The position numbers were made by a program, and so were the translations under genes. A stretch of DNA of 64,000 bases. Origin: SZAS-79 sp965279075 (GTDB lineage: Bacteria; Pseudomonadota; Gammaproteobacteria; Burkholderiales; SG8-39). Position 1 is the stretch's first letter; each line of letters starts with the position of its first letter. Where the stretch lies: contig CBDIHI010000012.1 of assembly GCA_965279075.1 (NCBI GenBank), forward strand, positions 1 to 64,000, in the 5' to 3' direction. Positions 26,300-35,889 of the stretch are shown piece after piece. Under the pieces are notes generated by a model that searched no databases, had not been told where the DNA came from, and saw only the letters and a list, made by a program, of their open reading frames with translations.

Positions 26300-27262
26300 A
26301 TGCGCATCCTTTTCGTCAAAACGTCTTCGCTCGGCGACGTCATCCACCAGTGTCCTGCGGCGAGCGATGTGCGCCGTCTCGTTCCCGATGCCCGGGTCGA
26401 CTGGGTTGTCGAGGAGGCTTTTGCGGGTATCGCATCGATGCATCCGGCGGTGGGGCGTGTGATCCCGGTAGCCGTGCGCCGGTGGCGCGAGCACTTGCTC
26501 GACCCGGGGACCTGGCGGGAAGTGCGCTCATTCCGCCGAGCCTTGCGAGAGGCGCGCTACGACTGCATCATCGATACGCAGGGGCTCTTCAAGAGCGCGT
26601 TGATCGCCGCCGATGCCCGCGGCCCGAAGCACGGATTCGATGCGGCGGGCGCGCGTGAGCCCATTGCGAGCCGTTTCTACGATGTGGTGCACTCCGTTCC
26701 AAGGAACATGCATGCGGTGGATCGGAACCGCATGCTGACCGCCGCAGCGCTGGGTCTGGCGTTGACCGGCGGTCACTGCGATTACGGGTTGGTTCCCGGA
26801 AACGCCGGAGCGCGTGCGATCGGGTCCCCCCACGGTTCTCCCTATTGCGTGCTGCTCAGCATGACCAGCCGACCGGACAAGCTCTGGCCCGAAGCGAATT
26901 GGGTCGAGGTCGTGAAGGCGCTCGCGGCCGTCGGCCGGACATGCCTTTTGCCATGGGGCAGCGGAGCAGAAAGGGAGCGCAGTGAAAGGATCGTGGGGGC
27001 TGCCGGATCCGGAGTTGTGCCTCCGGCCATGACCTTGCGCGAACTGGCCCAGTTGTTTTCCGGGGCGCAGGCCGTGGTCGGCGTGGACACGGGACTTACC
27101 CACCTCGCCGTCGGGCTCGGCATTCCTTCGATCGGCCTGTATTGCGCGAGCGAACCGGCGCTGACCGGATTGCATGGCGGCAGGCAAGTCGCAAACCTGG
27201 GCGGTCCCGGCCGGATTCCGGCGGTGCAGGAGGTTCTCGTCGCATTGCGGGCGTTTGGATGA
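26300..27262 (+). CDS. waaC: LPS heptosyltransferase I
   Basis: WaaC adds the first heptose to Kdo of lipid A. The 320-residue protein starts MRILFVKTSSLGDVIHQCPA, the very conserved WaaC N-terminus with the Asp of the GDV loop, continues DWVVEEAFAGIASMHPAV (the VE-E-F segment specific to WaaC), and has the donor motif VVGVDTGLTHLAVGLGIPSIGLYCASEP. Its stop overlaps the waaA start (ATGA), giving the common waaC-waaA pair. Among the six GT9 proteins here this is the one with the clearest assignment. Confidence 0.9.
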   Translation: MRILFVKTSSLGDVIHQCPAASDVRRLVPDARVDWVVEEAFAGIASMHPAVGRVIPVAVRRWREHLLDPGTWREVRSFRRALREARYDCIIDTQGLFKSALIAADARGPKHGFDAAGAREPIASRFYDVVHSVPRNMHAVDRNRMLTAAALGLALTGGHCDYGLVPGNAGARAIGSPHGSPYCVLLSMTSRPDKLWPEANWVEVVKALAAVGRTCLLPWGSGAERERSERIVGAAGSGVVPPAMTLRELAQLFSGAQAVVGVDTGLTHLAVGLGIPSIGLYCASEPALTGLHGGRQVANLGGPGRIPAVQEVLVALRAFG

Positions 27263-28512
27263 TTGCGCGCGCCCTGTATACCCTGATCCTATGGCTCGGC
27301 CTGCCGCTGATTGCGCTCAAGCTGTGGCTGCGCAGTCGGCGCGAGCCCCGGTATGCGGATCGGATAGGGGAGCGATTCGGGCGATACGAGTTTGCGGCCG
27401 AAGGCCCGGTCATCTGGGTGCATGCTGTTTCCGTAGGCGAGGTGCGCGCCAGCGTGCTCTTGGTATCCGCACTCAAGACTGCACACCCGGATCATTCAGT
27501 CCTTGTGACCTGCATGACGGCTGCCGGTCGCGAGGCGATCGATCAGGCGTTCGGATCTAGCGTGCTTGCCGGCTATCTGCCGTACGACTATCCGTTCGCG
27601 GTGCGGCGCTTCCTGGAGCATTTCCGGCCGCGCCTTGCAGTGCTCATGGAGACCGAGATCTGGGTCAACCTGCTGGCCGAGTGTCGCCGCCGGTCGGTGC
27701 CTGTGGCGTTGGCGAACGCCAGGATGTCGCCGGCTTCGGCGCGCGGCTACCGCAGGCTTTCAATGTTGACGCGCAGCGCATTTGAGAGCCTGTCGGTCGC
27801 ATGCGCGCAAAGCGAAGCCGATGCCGACCGTATCGCGGCGCTTGGCGCTCACCGGGTCGTCGTGACAGGCAACCTGAAGTTCGACGTGCCGCCCGACCCC
27901 CTGCAGCTGACGGCAGGCACGGCCTTGAAGCGCGGAATGGCCGGTCGCCAGGTGCTCCTGCTCGCGAGTACGAGGGACGGGGAAGAGGCGCTGCTGCTCG
28001 ATGCCCTGAAGGGTCGCCTGGCGTCGGGCACCCTTTTGGTCGTGGTACCGCGCCATCCCCAGCGATTCGATGCGGTTGCCTCACTGGTCGAAGCCGCGGG
28101 CCTGTCCTGCGCGAGGCGCAGTCGCGGCGAAACCGGTGATCATGCGCAGGTGCTGGTTGGCGACACGATGGGGGAGATGGCCACCTACTACGCCATGGCG
28201 GATGTGGCGGTGATCGGCGGCAGCCTGCTTCCTTACGGCGGGCAGAACCTGATCGAGGCCTGCTCGGTGGGCACACCGGTCATAGTGGGGCCGCACGTGC
28301 ACAATTTCAGCGAGGCCGTGCGCCTGGCGGTCGAGTGCGGCGCCGCTTTGCAAGTCGAGGATTCCCTTAGCGCGATTGACGCGGCCCAGTCGCTCATGGG
28401 CGATCCTGCAAGTCGCAAGACCATGGGGGCCGCGGGGATCGCTCTGTGCGCCGCGCACCGCGGTGCGACGGCGCGTCACCTGGTTTCGATCGAGGGACTG
28501 CTGCGAGGCTAG
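27259..28512 (+). CDS. waaA: 3-deoxy-D-manno-octulosonic acid (Kdo) transferase
   Basis: WaaA transfers Kdo from CMP-Kdo to lipid IVA at the inner membrane. The 417-residue sequence has an N-terminal membrane anchor (IARALYTLILWLGLPLIAL), the family motif VIWVHAVSVGEVRAS, METEIWVNLLAEC, NARMSPASARGY and the C-terminal GGSLLPYGGQNLIEACSVG with HNFSEAV. The start ATG overlaps the waaC stop. It ends in a CTAG shared with the stop of convergent tolC. Confidence 0.94.
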   Translation: MIARALYTLILWLGLPLIALKLWLRSRREPRYADRIGERFGRYEFAAEGPVIWVHAVSVGEVRASVLLVSALKTAHPDHSVLVTCMTAAGREAIDQAFGSSVLAGYLPYDYPFAVRRFLEHFRPRLAVLMETEIWVNLLAECRRRSVPVALANARMSPASARGYRRLSMLTRSAFESLSVACAQSEADADRIAALGAHRVVVTGNLKFDVPPDPLQLTAGTALKRGMAGRQVLLLASTRDGEEALLLDALKGRLASGTLLVVVPRHPQRFDAVASLVEAAGLSCARRSRGETGDHAQVLVGDTMGEMATYYAMADVAVIGGSLLPYGGQNLIEACSVGTPVIVGPHVHNFSEAVRLAVECGAALQVEDSLSAIDAAQSLMGDPASRKTMGAAGIALCAAHRGATARHLVSIEGLLRG

Positions 28513-29855
28513 AACGCAAGCGCCTTGTTCACTTCCTCGAGGTCCTCTTCCCTGAGGCTGCCGGCCGCAGCCTTGAGCTTCAGGTAATTGGTGATCGTGT
28601 TGTACCGCGCGTTCGCCAGGTCTCGGCGTGTCGAGAAGAGCTGTTGCTGGGCGTTCAGGACGTCGATATTGATGCGAACACCGACCTCATATCCTAGCTT
28701 GTTTGAATCCAGGGCGCTCTGGCTCGACACCAGTGCGGCCTCCAGCGCCGCGACCTGGGCGATGCCATTGATGACCCCGAGGTAGGACTGGCGTGACGAG
28801 AGCGCACTCGAGCGGCGCGCATTCTCGAGATCCTGCTTGGCCTTTTCGTAGTTGGCCGCCGCCTCCCGTTCCCTGGATGTCAGGGCCCCGCCTTGGTAGA
28901 GCGGGACTGCGAGCTGAACCCCGATGGAAGTCGGGCTGATCAGGCTGCCGGCGGCGGAGATATTGGAGCCGGTCTGGTTCGTCTGGCCCAGCGTGGCGAC
29001 CAGGTCGACGGTGGGATAGTTGGCGGACCGCGTCCGCTTGATTTCCAGGCTCGCGATCTCGCTGGCGGCTTCTTGCACCAGTACGGGGAAGCTTTGCTTC
29101 TCCGCGATATCCACCCAGCTCTGCATGTTATTCGGGTTGGGCGGGGCGAGCTTGACGTCATTGCGCAACGGCTTGAGGCGGTCGTAGGCCTTGCCGGACA
29201 CCTGCTGCAGGGTGCGTCGCTTGACCTCCAGGTCGTTTTGCGCGGAAATCTCCTGTGCCGTGCTGAGGTCGAACCTCGCCTGGGCCTCGTGTGTGTCCGT
29301 GATCGTCGCGGTCCCGACCTCGAAATTGCGCTTCGCCTGTGCGAGCTGTTCGGAAATCGCGGCCTTCTGGGCGCGAACCAGCGCCAGGGTGTCCTGCGCG
29401 GCCAGCACGTCGAAATAGGCCTGCGCCGACCGGACTGCGAGGTCCTGTGCGGCCTGACCGAATGCGGCCTCGGCCTGCTTCACCTGGTGCTCCGCCTGGC
29501 TGTACAGGGCGTTGTTCTGCGGCCGGTACAGCGGTTGGGAGAGCGTGAACTGGTAGGTGGCCGTATTGAACGTACGGGTCGTCGAGGGCGCCGGGTTGGA
29601 ACCCCGGCCATCAACGTCCAGGTTGGTGCGGGTGAGGCTCGAAGTGAGTCCCAGCGTCGGCAATATCAGCGCACGACCCTGCGGCAGTTTCTCCAGTCCG
29701 GCCTGCAGCGCGTAGCGTGCGGCCCCGTACTGCGCATCGTAGCTTCGTGCGTCCCGGAACACCTGCAACAGATCCTCGGCGCGCAAGGGGGTGGGCAGGA
29801 GCGCGGCTGCAACTGCCGCAATCATCGCAATGCCACTCAAGGGGCAGGATTTCAT
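28509..29855 (-). CDS. tolC: TolC family outer-membrane efflux/secretion channel
   Basis: The 448-residue protein starts with a signal peptide (IAMIAAVAAALLPTPLRA) followed by DLLQVFRDARSYDAQYGAAR, the TolC N-terminal helix. Two tandem repeats each of long alpha-barrel helices and beta strands follow (FTLSQPLYRP and VPLYQGGALTSRERE are the two beta-strand landmark regions). The trimer forms the outer-membrane exit for RND, ABC or type I systems. It lies 15 bases downstream of the rhodanese gene; order pcm-rhodanese-tolC facing waaA is conserved in many Betaproteobacteria. Confidence 0.92.
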   Translation of the reverse strand: MKSCPLSGIAMIAAVAAALLPTPLRAEDLLQVFRDARSYDAQYGAARYALQAGLEKLPQGRALILPTLGLTSSLTRTNLDVDGRGSNPAPSTTRTFNTATYQFTLSQPLYRPQNNALYSQAEHQVKQAEAAFGQAAQDLAVRSAQAYFDVLAAQDTLALVRAQKAAISEQLAQAKRNFEVGTATITDTHEAQARFDLSTAQEISAQNDLEVKRRTLQQVSGKAYDRLKPLRNDVKLAPPNPNNMQSWVDIAEKQSFPVLVQEAASEIASLEIKRTRSANYPTVDLVATLGQTNQTGSNISAAGSLISPTSIGVQLAVPLYQGGALTSREREAAANYEKAKQDLENARRSSALSSRQSYLGVINGIAQVAALEAALVSSQSALDSNKLGYEVGVRINIDVLNAQQQLFSTRRDLANARYNTITNYLKLKAAAGSLREEDLEEVNKALAF

Positions 29856-29870
29856 CGTGGTCGTCGGAAT

Positions 29871-30189
29871 TCAGTAAACCGGCATTGCCGGGTCGATTGC
29901 GCGGGCCCAGGCATCTACGCCGCCGGTGAGGTTGATGACGCCCGTAAAACCCTGGCGCTCGAGGAAGGAGGCGACCTGCATGCTCCGCCCCCCGTGGTGG
30001 CATATCACCACGATCTCGGGAAGACGGGTCCAGTTCGGACATCCTTGCAGCGACCTTCCCCATGGGCATGAGGACGGAGCCTTCGATACGGGCGGTCTGG
30101 AATTCCCAGTCCTCCCGGACGTCAATCAACTTGAGGGCGTCTCCCGCGGCGAGCCGCGCCTTGAGGCCGGGAGGATCGATATGCTTCAT
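29871..30189 (-). pseudogene. Rhodanese-domain protein, interrupted by a +1 frameshift
   Basis: The first half, from the ATG at 30189, reads MKHIDPPGLKARLAAGDALK and continues through KLIDVREDWEFQTARI and MGKVAARMSELD, a normal rhodanese N-terminus. The second half, IVVICHHGGRSMQVASFLER and GVINLTGGVDAWA, with the active-site loop CHHGGRS, is in a different frame. The span is 319 bases, one more than a multiple of three, and the switch lies at about 30012-30030. Restoring it by removing one base gives a full small GlpE-type rhodanese of about 105 residues. It may be a sequence error or a true mutation. It lies 2 bases downstream of pcm, which is also frameshifted. Confidence 0.8.
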
Positions 30190-30191
30190 GC

Positions 30192-30855
30192 TCAGAACTC
30201 GAAGCGCGAGGGGCGCTCGGCATTCACCAGTGGCGCAATGACCGTATCGAACAGTTCTACGGCTGCGTAGTTCCCGGGGGTGCTGCAGGTGAAGAGCTTG
30301 GCCACCATCACAGGGGCGTCACCCCACGACCGCGAACAGCCTTCCTCCCGGGGCAAGCTGACCGAGCACCTTCTGGCCGAGGACCGGGCTGGATCCGGTC
30401 AGGACGATGACGTCATAGGGCGCGCGCGCTGTCCAGCCGCGTGACGCGTCCCCGGTCTCCAGCGTGATGTTGTCCACCCCGTGCCGCTGCAGGTTGGTGC
30501 GGCCGAATTCGGCCAGCCGGGCATTGATTTCCACCGAATTCACGTGGCCTGCGCGGTGCGCGAGCAAGGCAGTGAGGTATCCGCTTCCAGTCCCGACCTC
30601 GAGGACGCGATCGGACTTCTTCACCGCGAGTTCCTGGAGGATACGGGCCTCCATTTTGGGCGGCATCATCCGCTCGCCGTCCCCGATCGGGACCTCCATG
30701 TCCGTGAACGCCAGCGCGCGGTATGCGGTGGGTACGAAGTCCTCCCTTGGAACGGCATAAAGCAGGTCGAGCACATCCTGGTCGAGCACCTCCCAGGTGC
30801 GGATCTGCTGTTCCACCATGTTGAAGCGGGCTTGCTCGAAATTCATGGAAGCCAT
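30192..30855 (-). pseudogene. pcm: Protein-L-isoaspartate O-methyltransferase-like gene with a C-terminal +1 frameshift
   Basis: PCM-family enzymes methylate damaged isoaspartyl residues. The intact first 178 residues contain RFNMVEQQIRTWEVLD, VPREDFVP, VLEVGTGSGYLTALLAH (SAM motif I) and GRLFAVVG, where a TGA ends translation at 30319. If one G of the GGGG run at 30322-30325 is removed, translation continues DAPVMVAKLFTCSTPGNYAA to a stop at 30192, giving about 220 residues and two bases of spacing before the rhodanese ATG. The truncated product keeps the SAM core but loses the last beta strands. The cause may be a homopolymer sequencing error. Confidence 0.82.
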
Positions 30856-30950
30856 GGTTCCGTCGTTTGTTGCGGGGGAAGGAGACTAGTCTACCAAAGC
30901 AACGCGCTCACCCCATTATATTGCACCGCAATAAAGTCTACATCCGTCAA

Positions 30951-30977
30951 TTGCAGGCGCCGGGCATCCTCTATAAT
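30951..30977 (+). promoter_or_regulatory. Promoter of the thiC transcription unit
   Basis: A perfect -10 box TATAAT (30972-30977) lies just before the TPP riboswitch, with TTGCAG (30951-30956) at a short 15-base spacing as the likely -35. Transcription would start near 30984, directly ahead of the aptamer. Confidence 0.5.
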
Positions 30978-30987
30978 CGATCCCAGT

Positions 30988-31072
30988 CAGCGTAGGGGTC
31001 CTGGGGCTGCACCCGGGTGAGAGAGTCCCTTCGAACCTGATGCGGGTAATGCCGCCGCAGGGAAGCGTTGGC
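30988..31072 (+). promoter_or_regulatory. TPP (THI-box) riboswitch
   Basis: The leader of thiC holds the conserved TPP aptamer parts: GGGGTCC at the 5' side (30995-31001), GGTGAGAGAGTCCC (31016-31029, the CTGAGA-type pyrimidine-sensing arm), TTCGAACCTGATGCGGGTAA (31030-31049) and TGCCGCCGCAGGGAAGC at the 3' side. When thiamine pyrophosphate is abundant it reduces thiC expression. The 50 bases after it contain no U-tract, so control of translation rather than termination is likely. Confidence 0.95.
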
Positions 31073-31125
31073 CGCCCACCCGATTCCGGGCGTCCCCGCT
31101 CCCATTGGCCCATACAGGAGCGATC

Positions 31126-33039
<1,914 letters not shown>

Positions 33040-33061
33040 CGAGGCTCGGCCGGGGATTCCA

Positions 33062-34354
33062 ATGTCGGTCAGCGTGCCGGCTTCGATAGGAAAATACACC
33101 ATCCTCGGCGAGCTGGGGCGCGGCGCCACGAGTTCCGTCTACCGCGCGCGGGACTCGTTCGGCGGGCGTGATGTCGCGATCAAGGTCTTCAACCATGCCT
33201 CCGTCGACCCCTCGTTCGGAGGCAAGCATCGCAGCGCGTTCCTGACCGAAGCCGCGCTGGTCGGCAAGCTCAACCATCCGCACATCGTTTCCCTGCTCGA
33301 CGCGGCAGTCGAGGACGAGTTCAGCTACGTCGTCATGGACTATGTCGCCGGCGGGACGCTGGAGCAGTACGCGGTCATGGACAACCTGCTGCCGCTCGAG
33401 AGGGTGGTGGAGGTGGTTTTCAAATGCAGCCGGGCCCTCGAGTACGCGCATCGCATGGGCATCATCCACCGCGACATCAAGCCGGCAAACATCCTGGTGA
33501 CCGAGGAGTTCGACGTAAAGCTCGCGGATTTCGGCGTGGCCCAGCTCGAGGAGGCGACCCACACCAACATCGGCAACGCCGGCTCCCCGGCCTACATGTC
33601 GCCGGAGCAGCTTACCGACCGTGAGCTGACGCACCAGACCGACATCTATTCGCTAGGTGTCGTGATGTTCCAGCTGCTTGCCGGCCGCCTGCCATTCACG
33701 GCTTCCTCGCAGGCGAGCCTGATGTACCAGATCGTGAATCACGCACCGCCGGCGCTTTCAGCCCTGCGCCAGAACCTGCCCCCCGCGATCACTGCGATCG
33801 TGGAGCGGGCGATGCAAAAGGATCGCGCGCAGCGCTACCAGAACTGGATCGAGTTCGGCAAGGACCTGGCCTCGCTCTTCCGGGAGCTCGAGGCGCCGCG
33901 GGAGGATTTTTCCGAAACGCGCAAGTTCCACCTGTTGCGGAACCTCTCATTCTTCCGCGACTTCCGCGACGTGGAGATCTGGGAGACTTTAAGGATCTCC
34001 GCCTGGCGGCACATACCGGCGAACCGCCTGCTGATCCAGGAAGGCGAGCGGGGGGACGGATTCTTCATCCTGGTGGACGGTCGAAGCGACGTGACCCGGG
34101 AGGGCCACCTGCTCGCGACGCTCGGGCCGGGGGACTGCTTCGGGGAGATGCTGTACTTTTCGACAGAGAGTGCCCTGCGAAGCACGACGATCCGCTCCAC
34201 GACGCCGGTGCTCGTGCTCGAAATCAAGGCGGCACCGCTGTCTGCCGCGAGCGACGCCTGCCAGGTGCAATTCAACAAGTCGTTCATGCGGATCCTGATC
34301 GACCGGCTCTCCGCAGCCAACAAGAAGCTTACAGAGAGGGCGGCGGAGCGTTGA
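33062..34354 (+). CDS. Ser/Thr protein kinase fused to a cyclic-nucleotide-binding domain
   Basis: The N-terminal kinase domain (about residues 10-275) is complete: glycine loop LGELGRGATSSVYRA, VAIKV lysine, HRDIKPANIL catalytic loop, ADFGVAQL (DFG) and GSPAYMSPEQL (APE-like). Residues about 300-415 form a Crp-like cyclic-nucleotide-binding domain with the phosphate cassette FGEMLYFSTESALRSTTI, which keeps the Glu and Arg that bind cyclic nucleotides. There is no membrane helix, so it is cytoplasmic. This suggests a kinase controlled by cAMP or cGMP, as in eukaryotic PKG but encoded as a single bacterial chain. It overlaps uppP by 4 bases (TTGA). The phosphorylation targets are unknown. Confidence 0.86.
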   Translation: MSVSVPASIGKYTILGELGRGATSSVYRARDSFGGRDVAIKVFNHASVDPSFGGKHRSAFLTEAALVGKLNHPHIVSLLDAAVEDEFSYVVMDYVAGGTLEQYAVMDNLLPLERVVEVVFKCSRALEYAHRMGIIHRDIKPANILVTEEFDVKLADFGVAQLEEATHTNIGNAGSPAYMSPEQLTDRELTHQTDIYSLGVVMFQLLAGRLPFTASSQASLMYQIVNHAPPALSALRQNLPPAITAIVERAMQKDRAQRYQNWIEFGKDLASLFRELEAPREDFSETRKFHLLRNLSFFRDFRDVEIWETLRISAWRHIPANRLLIQEGERGDGFFILVDGRSDVTREGHLLATLGPGDCFGEMLYFSTESALRSTTIRSTTPVLVLEIKAAPLSAASDACQVQFNKSFMRILIDRLSAANKKLTERAAER

Positions 34355-35175
34355 GCGCGCACGACCTGTTTTGCGCGGTGGTCCTCGGGATCGTCGAGGG
34401 GCTGACCGAGTTCCTGCCGATCTCGAGCACGGGCCACCTGATCCTCGCGGGGGACCTCCTCGGCTTCAACGACGAGCGCGGCAAGCTCTTCGACATCGTC
34501 ATACAGACCGGCGCAATGCTTGCGATCGTCTGGGAATACCGGGCGAGGTTCTCGCGCGTCCTGACGGGCCTCCTTCGCGACCCTGCTGCGCAGCGCTTCG
34601 TCCTGAACCTGGCCGTTGCCTTCATGCCGGCGGCCGTCCTGGGCCTCGCATTCGGCAAGCTGATCAAGGCCTACCTGTTCAAGCCGGTGCCGGTGGCGCT
34701 GGCGTTCATCGTCGGTGGGATCGTCATCCTGTGGGTTGAGCGCAGGCCGCGCACGCCCTCCGTCGCCAGCGTGGACGACATGACGTGGAAAGACGCACTC
34801 AAGGTGGGATTCGCCCAGGCGTTCGCCCTGATACCCGGGACGTCGCGTTCGGGCGCCACAATCGTGGGGGGGATGCTGTTCGGGCTGTCGCGCCGGGCGG
34901 CGACGGAGTTTTCCTTCTTCCTCGCGGTGCCCACGCTGATGGCTGCGGGGGCCTATGACCTCTTCAAGAACCGCGCCTTGCTCGACAGCGGCGACCTGGG
35001 GCTCTTCGGCGTTGGCGCGGCGACCGCGTTCGCGTCCGCCTTCCTGTGCGTTCGCTGGCTACTTCGTTACATCACATCCCACGACTTCACCCTGTTCGCG
35101 TGGTATCGGATCGTGTTCGGCGGCGCGGTGCTGCTGACCGCGTATACGGGACTGGTGAACTGGACGGCAGCCTAG
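34351..35175 (+). CDS. uppP: Undecaprenyl-diphosphatase (bacitracin resistance protein)
   Basis: UppP recycles undecaprenyl diphosphate to the monophosphate carrier needed for peptidoglycan, LPS and O-antigen. The 274-residue membrane protein has the signature GIVEGLTEFLPISSTGHLIL and the second conserved site LIPGTSRSGATIVGGMLFGLSR, with about seven or eight membrane helices. The start is TTG at 34351 overlapping the kinase stop; no better start is near. The stop shares CTAG with the convergent rhodanese. Co-expression with the kinase suggests the kinase could sense envelope state; this is inference. Confidence 0.94.
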   Translation: MSAHDLFCAVVLGIVEGLTEFLPISSTGHLILAGDLLGFNDERGKLFDIVIQTGAMLAIVWEYRARFSRVLTGLLRDPAAQRFVLNLAVAFMPAAVLGLAFGKLIKAYLFKPVPVALAFIVGGIVILWVERRPRTPSVASVDDMTWKDALKVGFAQAFALIPGTSRSGATIVGGMLFGLSRRAATEFSFFLAVPTLMAAGAYDLFKNRALLDSGDLGLFGVGAATAFASAFLCVRWLLRYITSHDFTLFAWYRIVFGGAVLLTAYTGLVNWTAA

Positions 35176-35624
35176 GTCTGGACCCAGGGCAGGCCGGAAA
35201 GCCGCCAGCCTCCCAAAGTGTTCCGGTGCCCATCCGGACCCTTGTCTCCCTCGAACCCCTGCAGCACGTTGTACGCTTCACCGTATCCGGCCTGCACCGC
35301 CGCAAGGGCTGCGTTGTGGGAGCGCCCGCCCGAGCGGCACAGGAACATGACCTGTGCATCTTTCGAGACCTGCGACTCGAGTTGCGCGACGAAATCCGGG
35401 TTCGGCTTGCCGCCCGGCCAGGTGTTCCATTCGATGGTTACGGCGCCGGGGACCCGGCCCACCCACTCAAGTTCCGCCTTCGTCCGGACGTCGACGAGTT
35501 TTGCGCCCGCAAGCATCAGGGCGTGGGCTTCCTGCGGCAACAAGGCCCCTGCATAAGGTAGGTTCAGTTCCCTTGCGCGCTGGTGTGCGATGCTTTTGAT
35601 GGCGTTGGTGTTGGTGTCGGTCAT
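35172..35624 (-). CDS. Rhodanese-domain protein
   Basis: A 150-residue protein with a single rhodanese domain: AGAKLVDVRTKAELEWVGRVPG near residues 40-60, a central FVAQLESQVSKDAQVMFLCRSGGRS with the catalytic Cys in CRSGGRS, and a C-terminal ALAAVQAGYGEAYNVLQGFEGDKG. The CRSGGRS loop differs from the single-domain GlpE loop in length and is common in Betaproteobacteria. There is no signal peptide. It is intact, in contrast to the rhodanese gene at 29871. Substrate is unknown; cyanide or thiosulfate sulfur transfer is the family activity. Confidence 0.85.
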   Translation of the reverse strand: MTDTNTNAIKSIAHQRARELNLPYAGALLPQEAHALMLAGAKLVDVRTKAELEWVGRVPGAVTIEWNTWPGGKPNPDFVAQLESQVSKDAQVMFLCRSGGRSHNAALAAVQAGYGEAYNVLQGFEGDKGPDGHRNTLGGWRLSGLPWVQT

Positions 35625-35699
35625 TGGGATCCTCGCGGGGCAGGAATTATAAGGCGGGCTCACGAGCGAAGGCCCGGGACCCAAAGGTAGTGCGTGCAA

Positions 35700-35728
35700 T
35701 GCACCATAAAAGTGCGAACGCGCACTTT
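35700..35728 (+). promoter_or_regulatory. NtrC-type enhancer site upstream of glnA
   Basis: TGCACC-N5-AGTGCG (35700-35716) matches the known NtrC half-site pattern TGCACY-N5-RGTGCA apart from the last base. It overlaps a perfect 8-bp inverted repeat, AAAGTGCG (35709-35716) with CGCACTTT (35721-35728). The site lies about 95-110 bases upstream of a sigma-54 promoter, the expected enhancer distance. No second full site is clear. Confidence 0.65.
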
Positions 35729-35810
35729 GCGCCCTTAATTTGGGCGTCCTCTTTCTGTAGAATCCGCGAACCGTGCGTTGATATCTAGGGATCGGGTCGG
35801 ATTTCGTGTT

Positions 35811-35826
35811 TGGCACGGAAACTGCT
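35811..35826 (+). promoter_or_regulatory. Sigma-54 promoter of glnA
   Basis: TGGCACG at 35811-35817, four bases, then CTGC at 35822-35825 matches the sigma-54 consensus TGGCACG-N4-TTGC with a single mismatch (T to C). The GG (-24) and GC (-12) dinucleotides are at the required spacing. Transcription would start near 35837, about 53 bases before the glnA ATG. Confidence 0.7.
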
Positions 35827-35889
35827 CGATTCCGCTCCGTCCGGCTTGGGGCCGGGTCCGCTTTTCATTTGCTTAATCAGGAGAATTAC

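Noticed and set aside
3095..28512. Glycan region as a recently acquired island
   Set aside because: Base composition and codon use look like the flanking core genes, and no mobile genes or tRNA border it.
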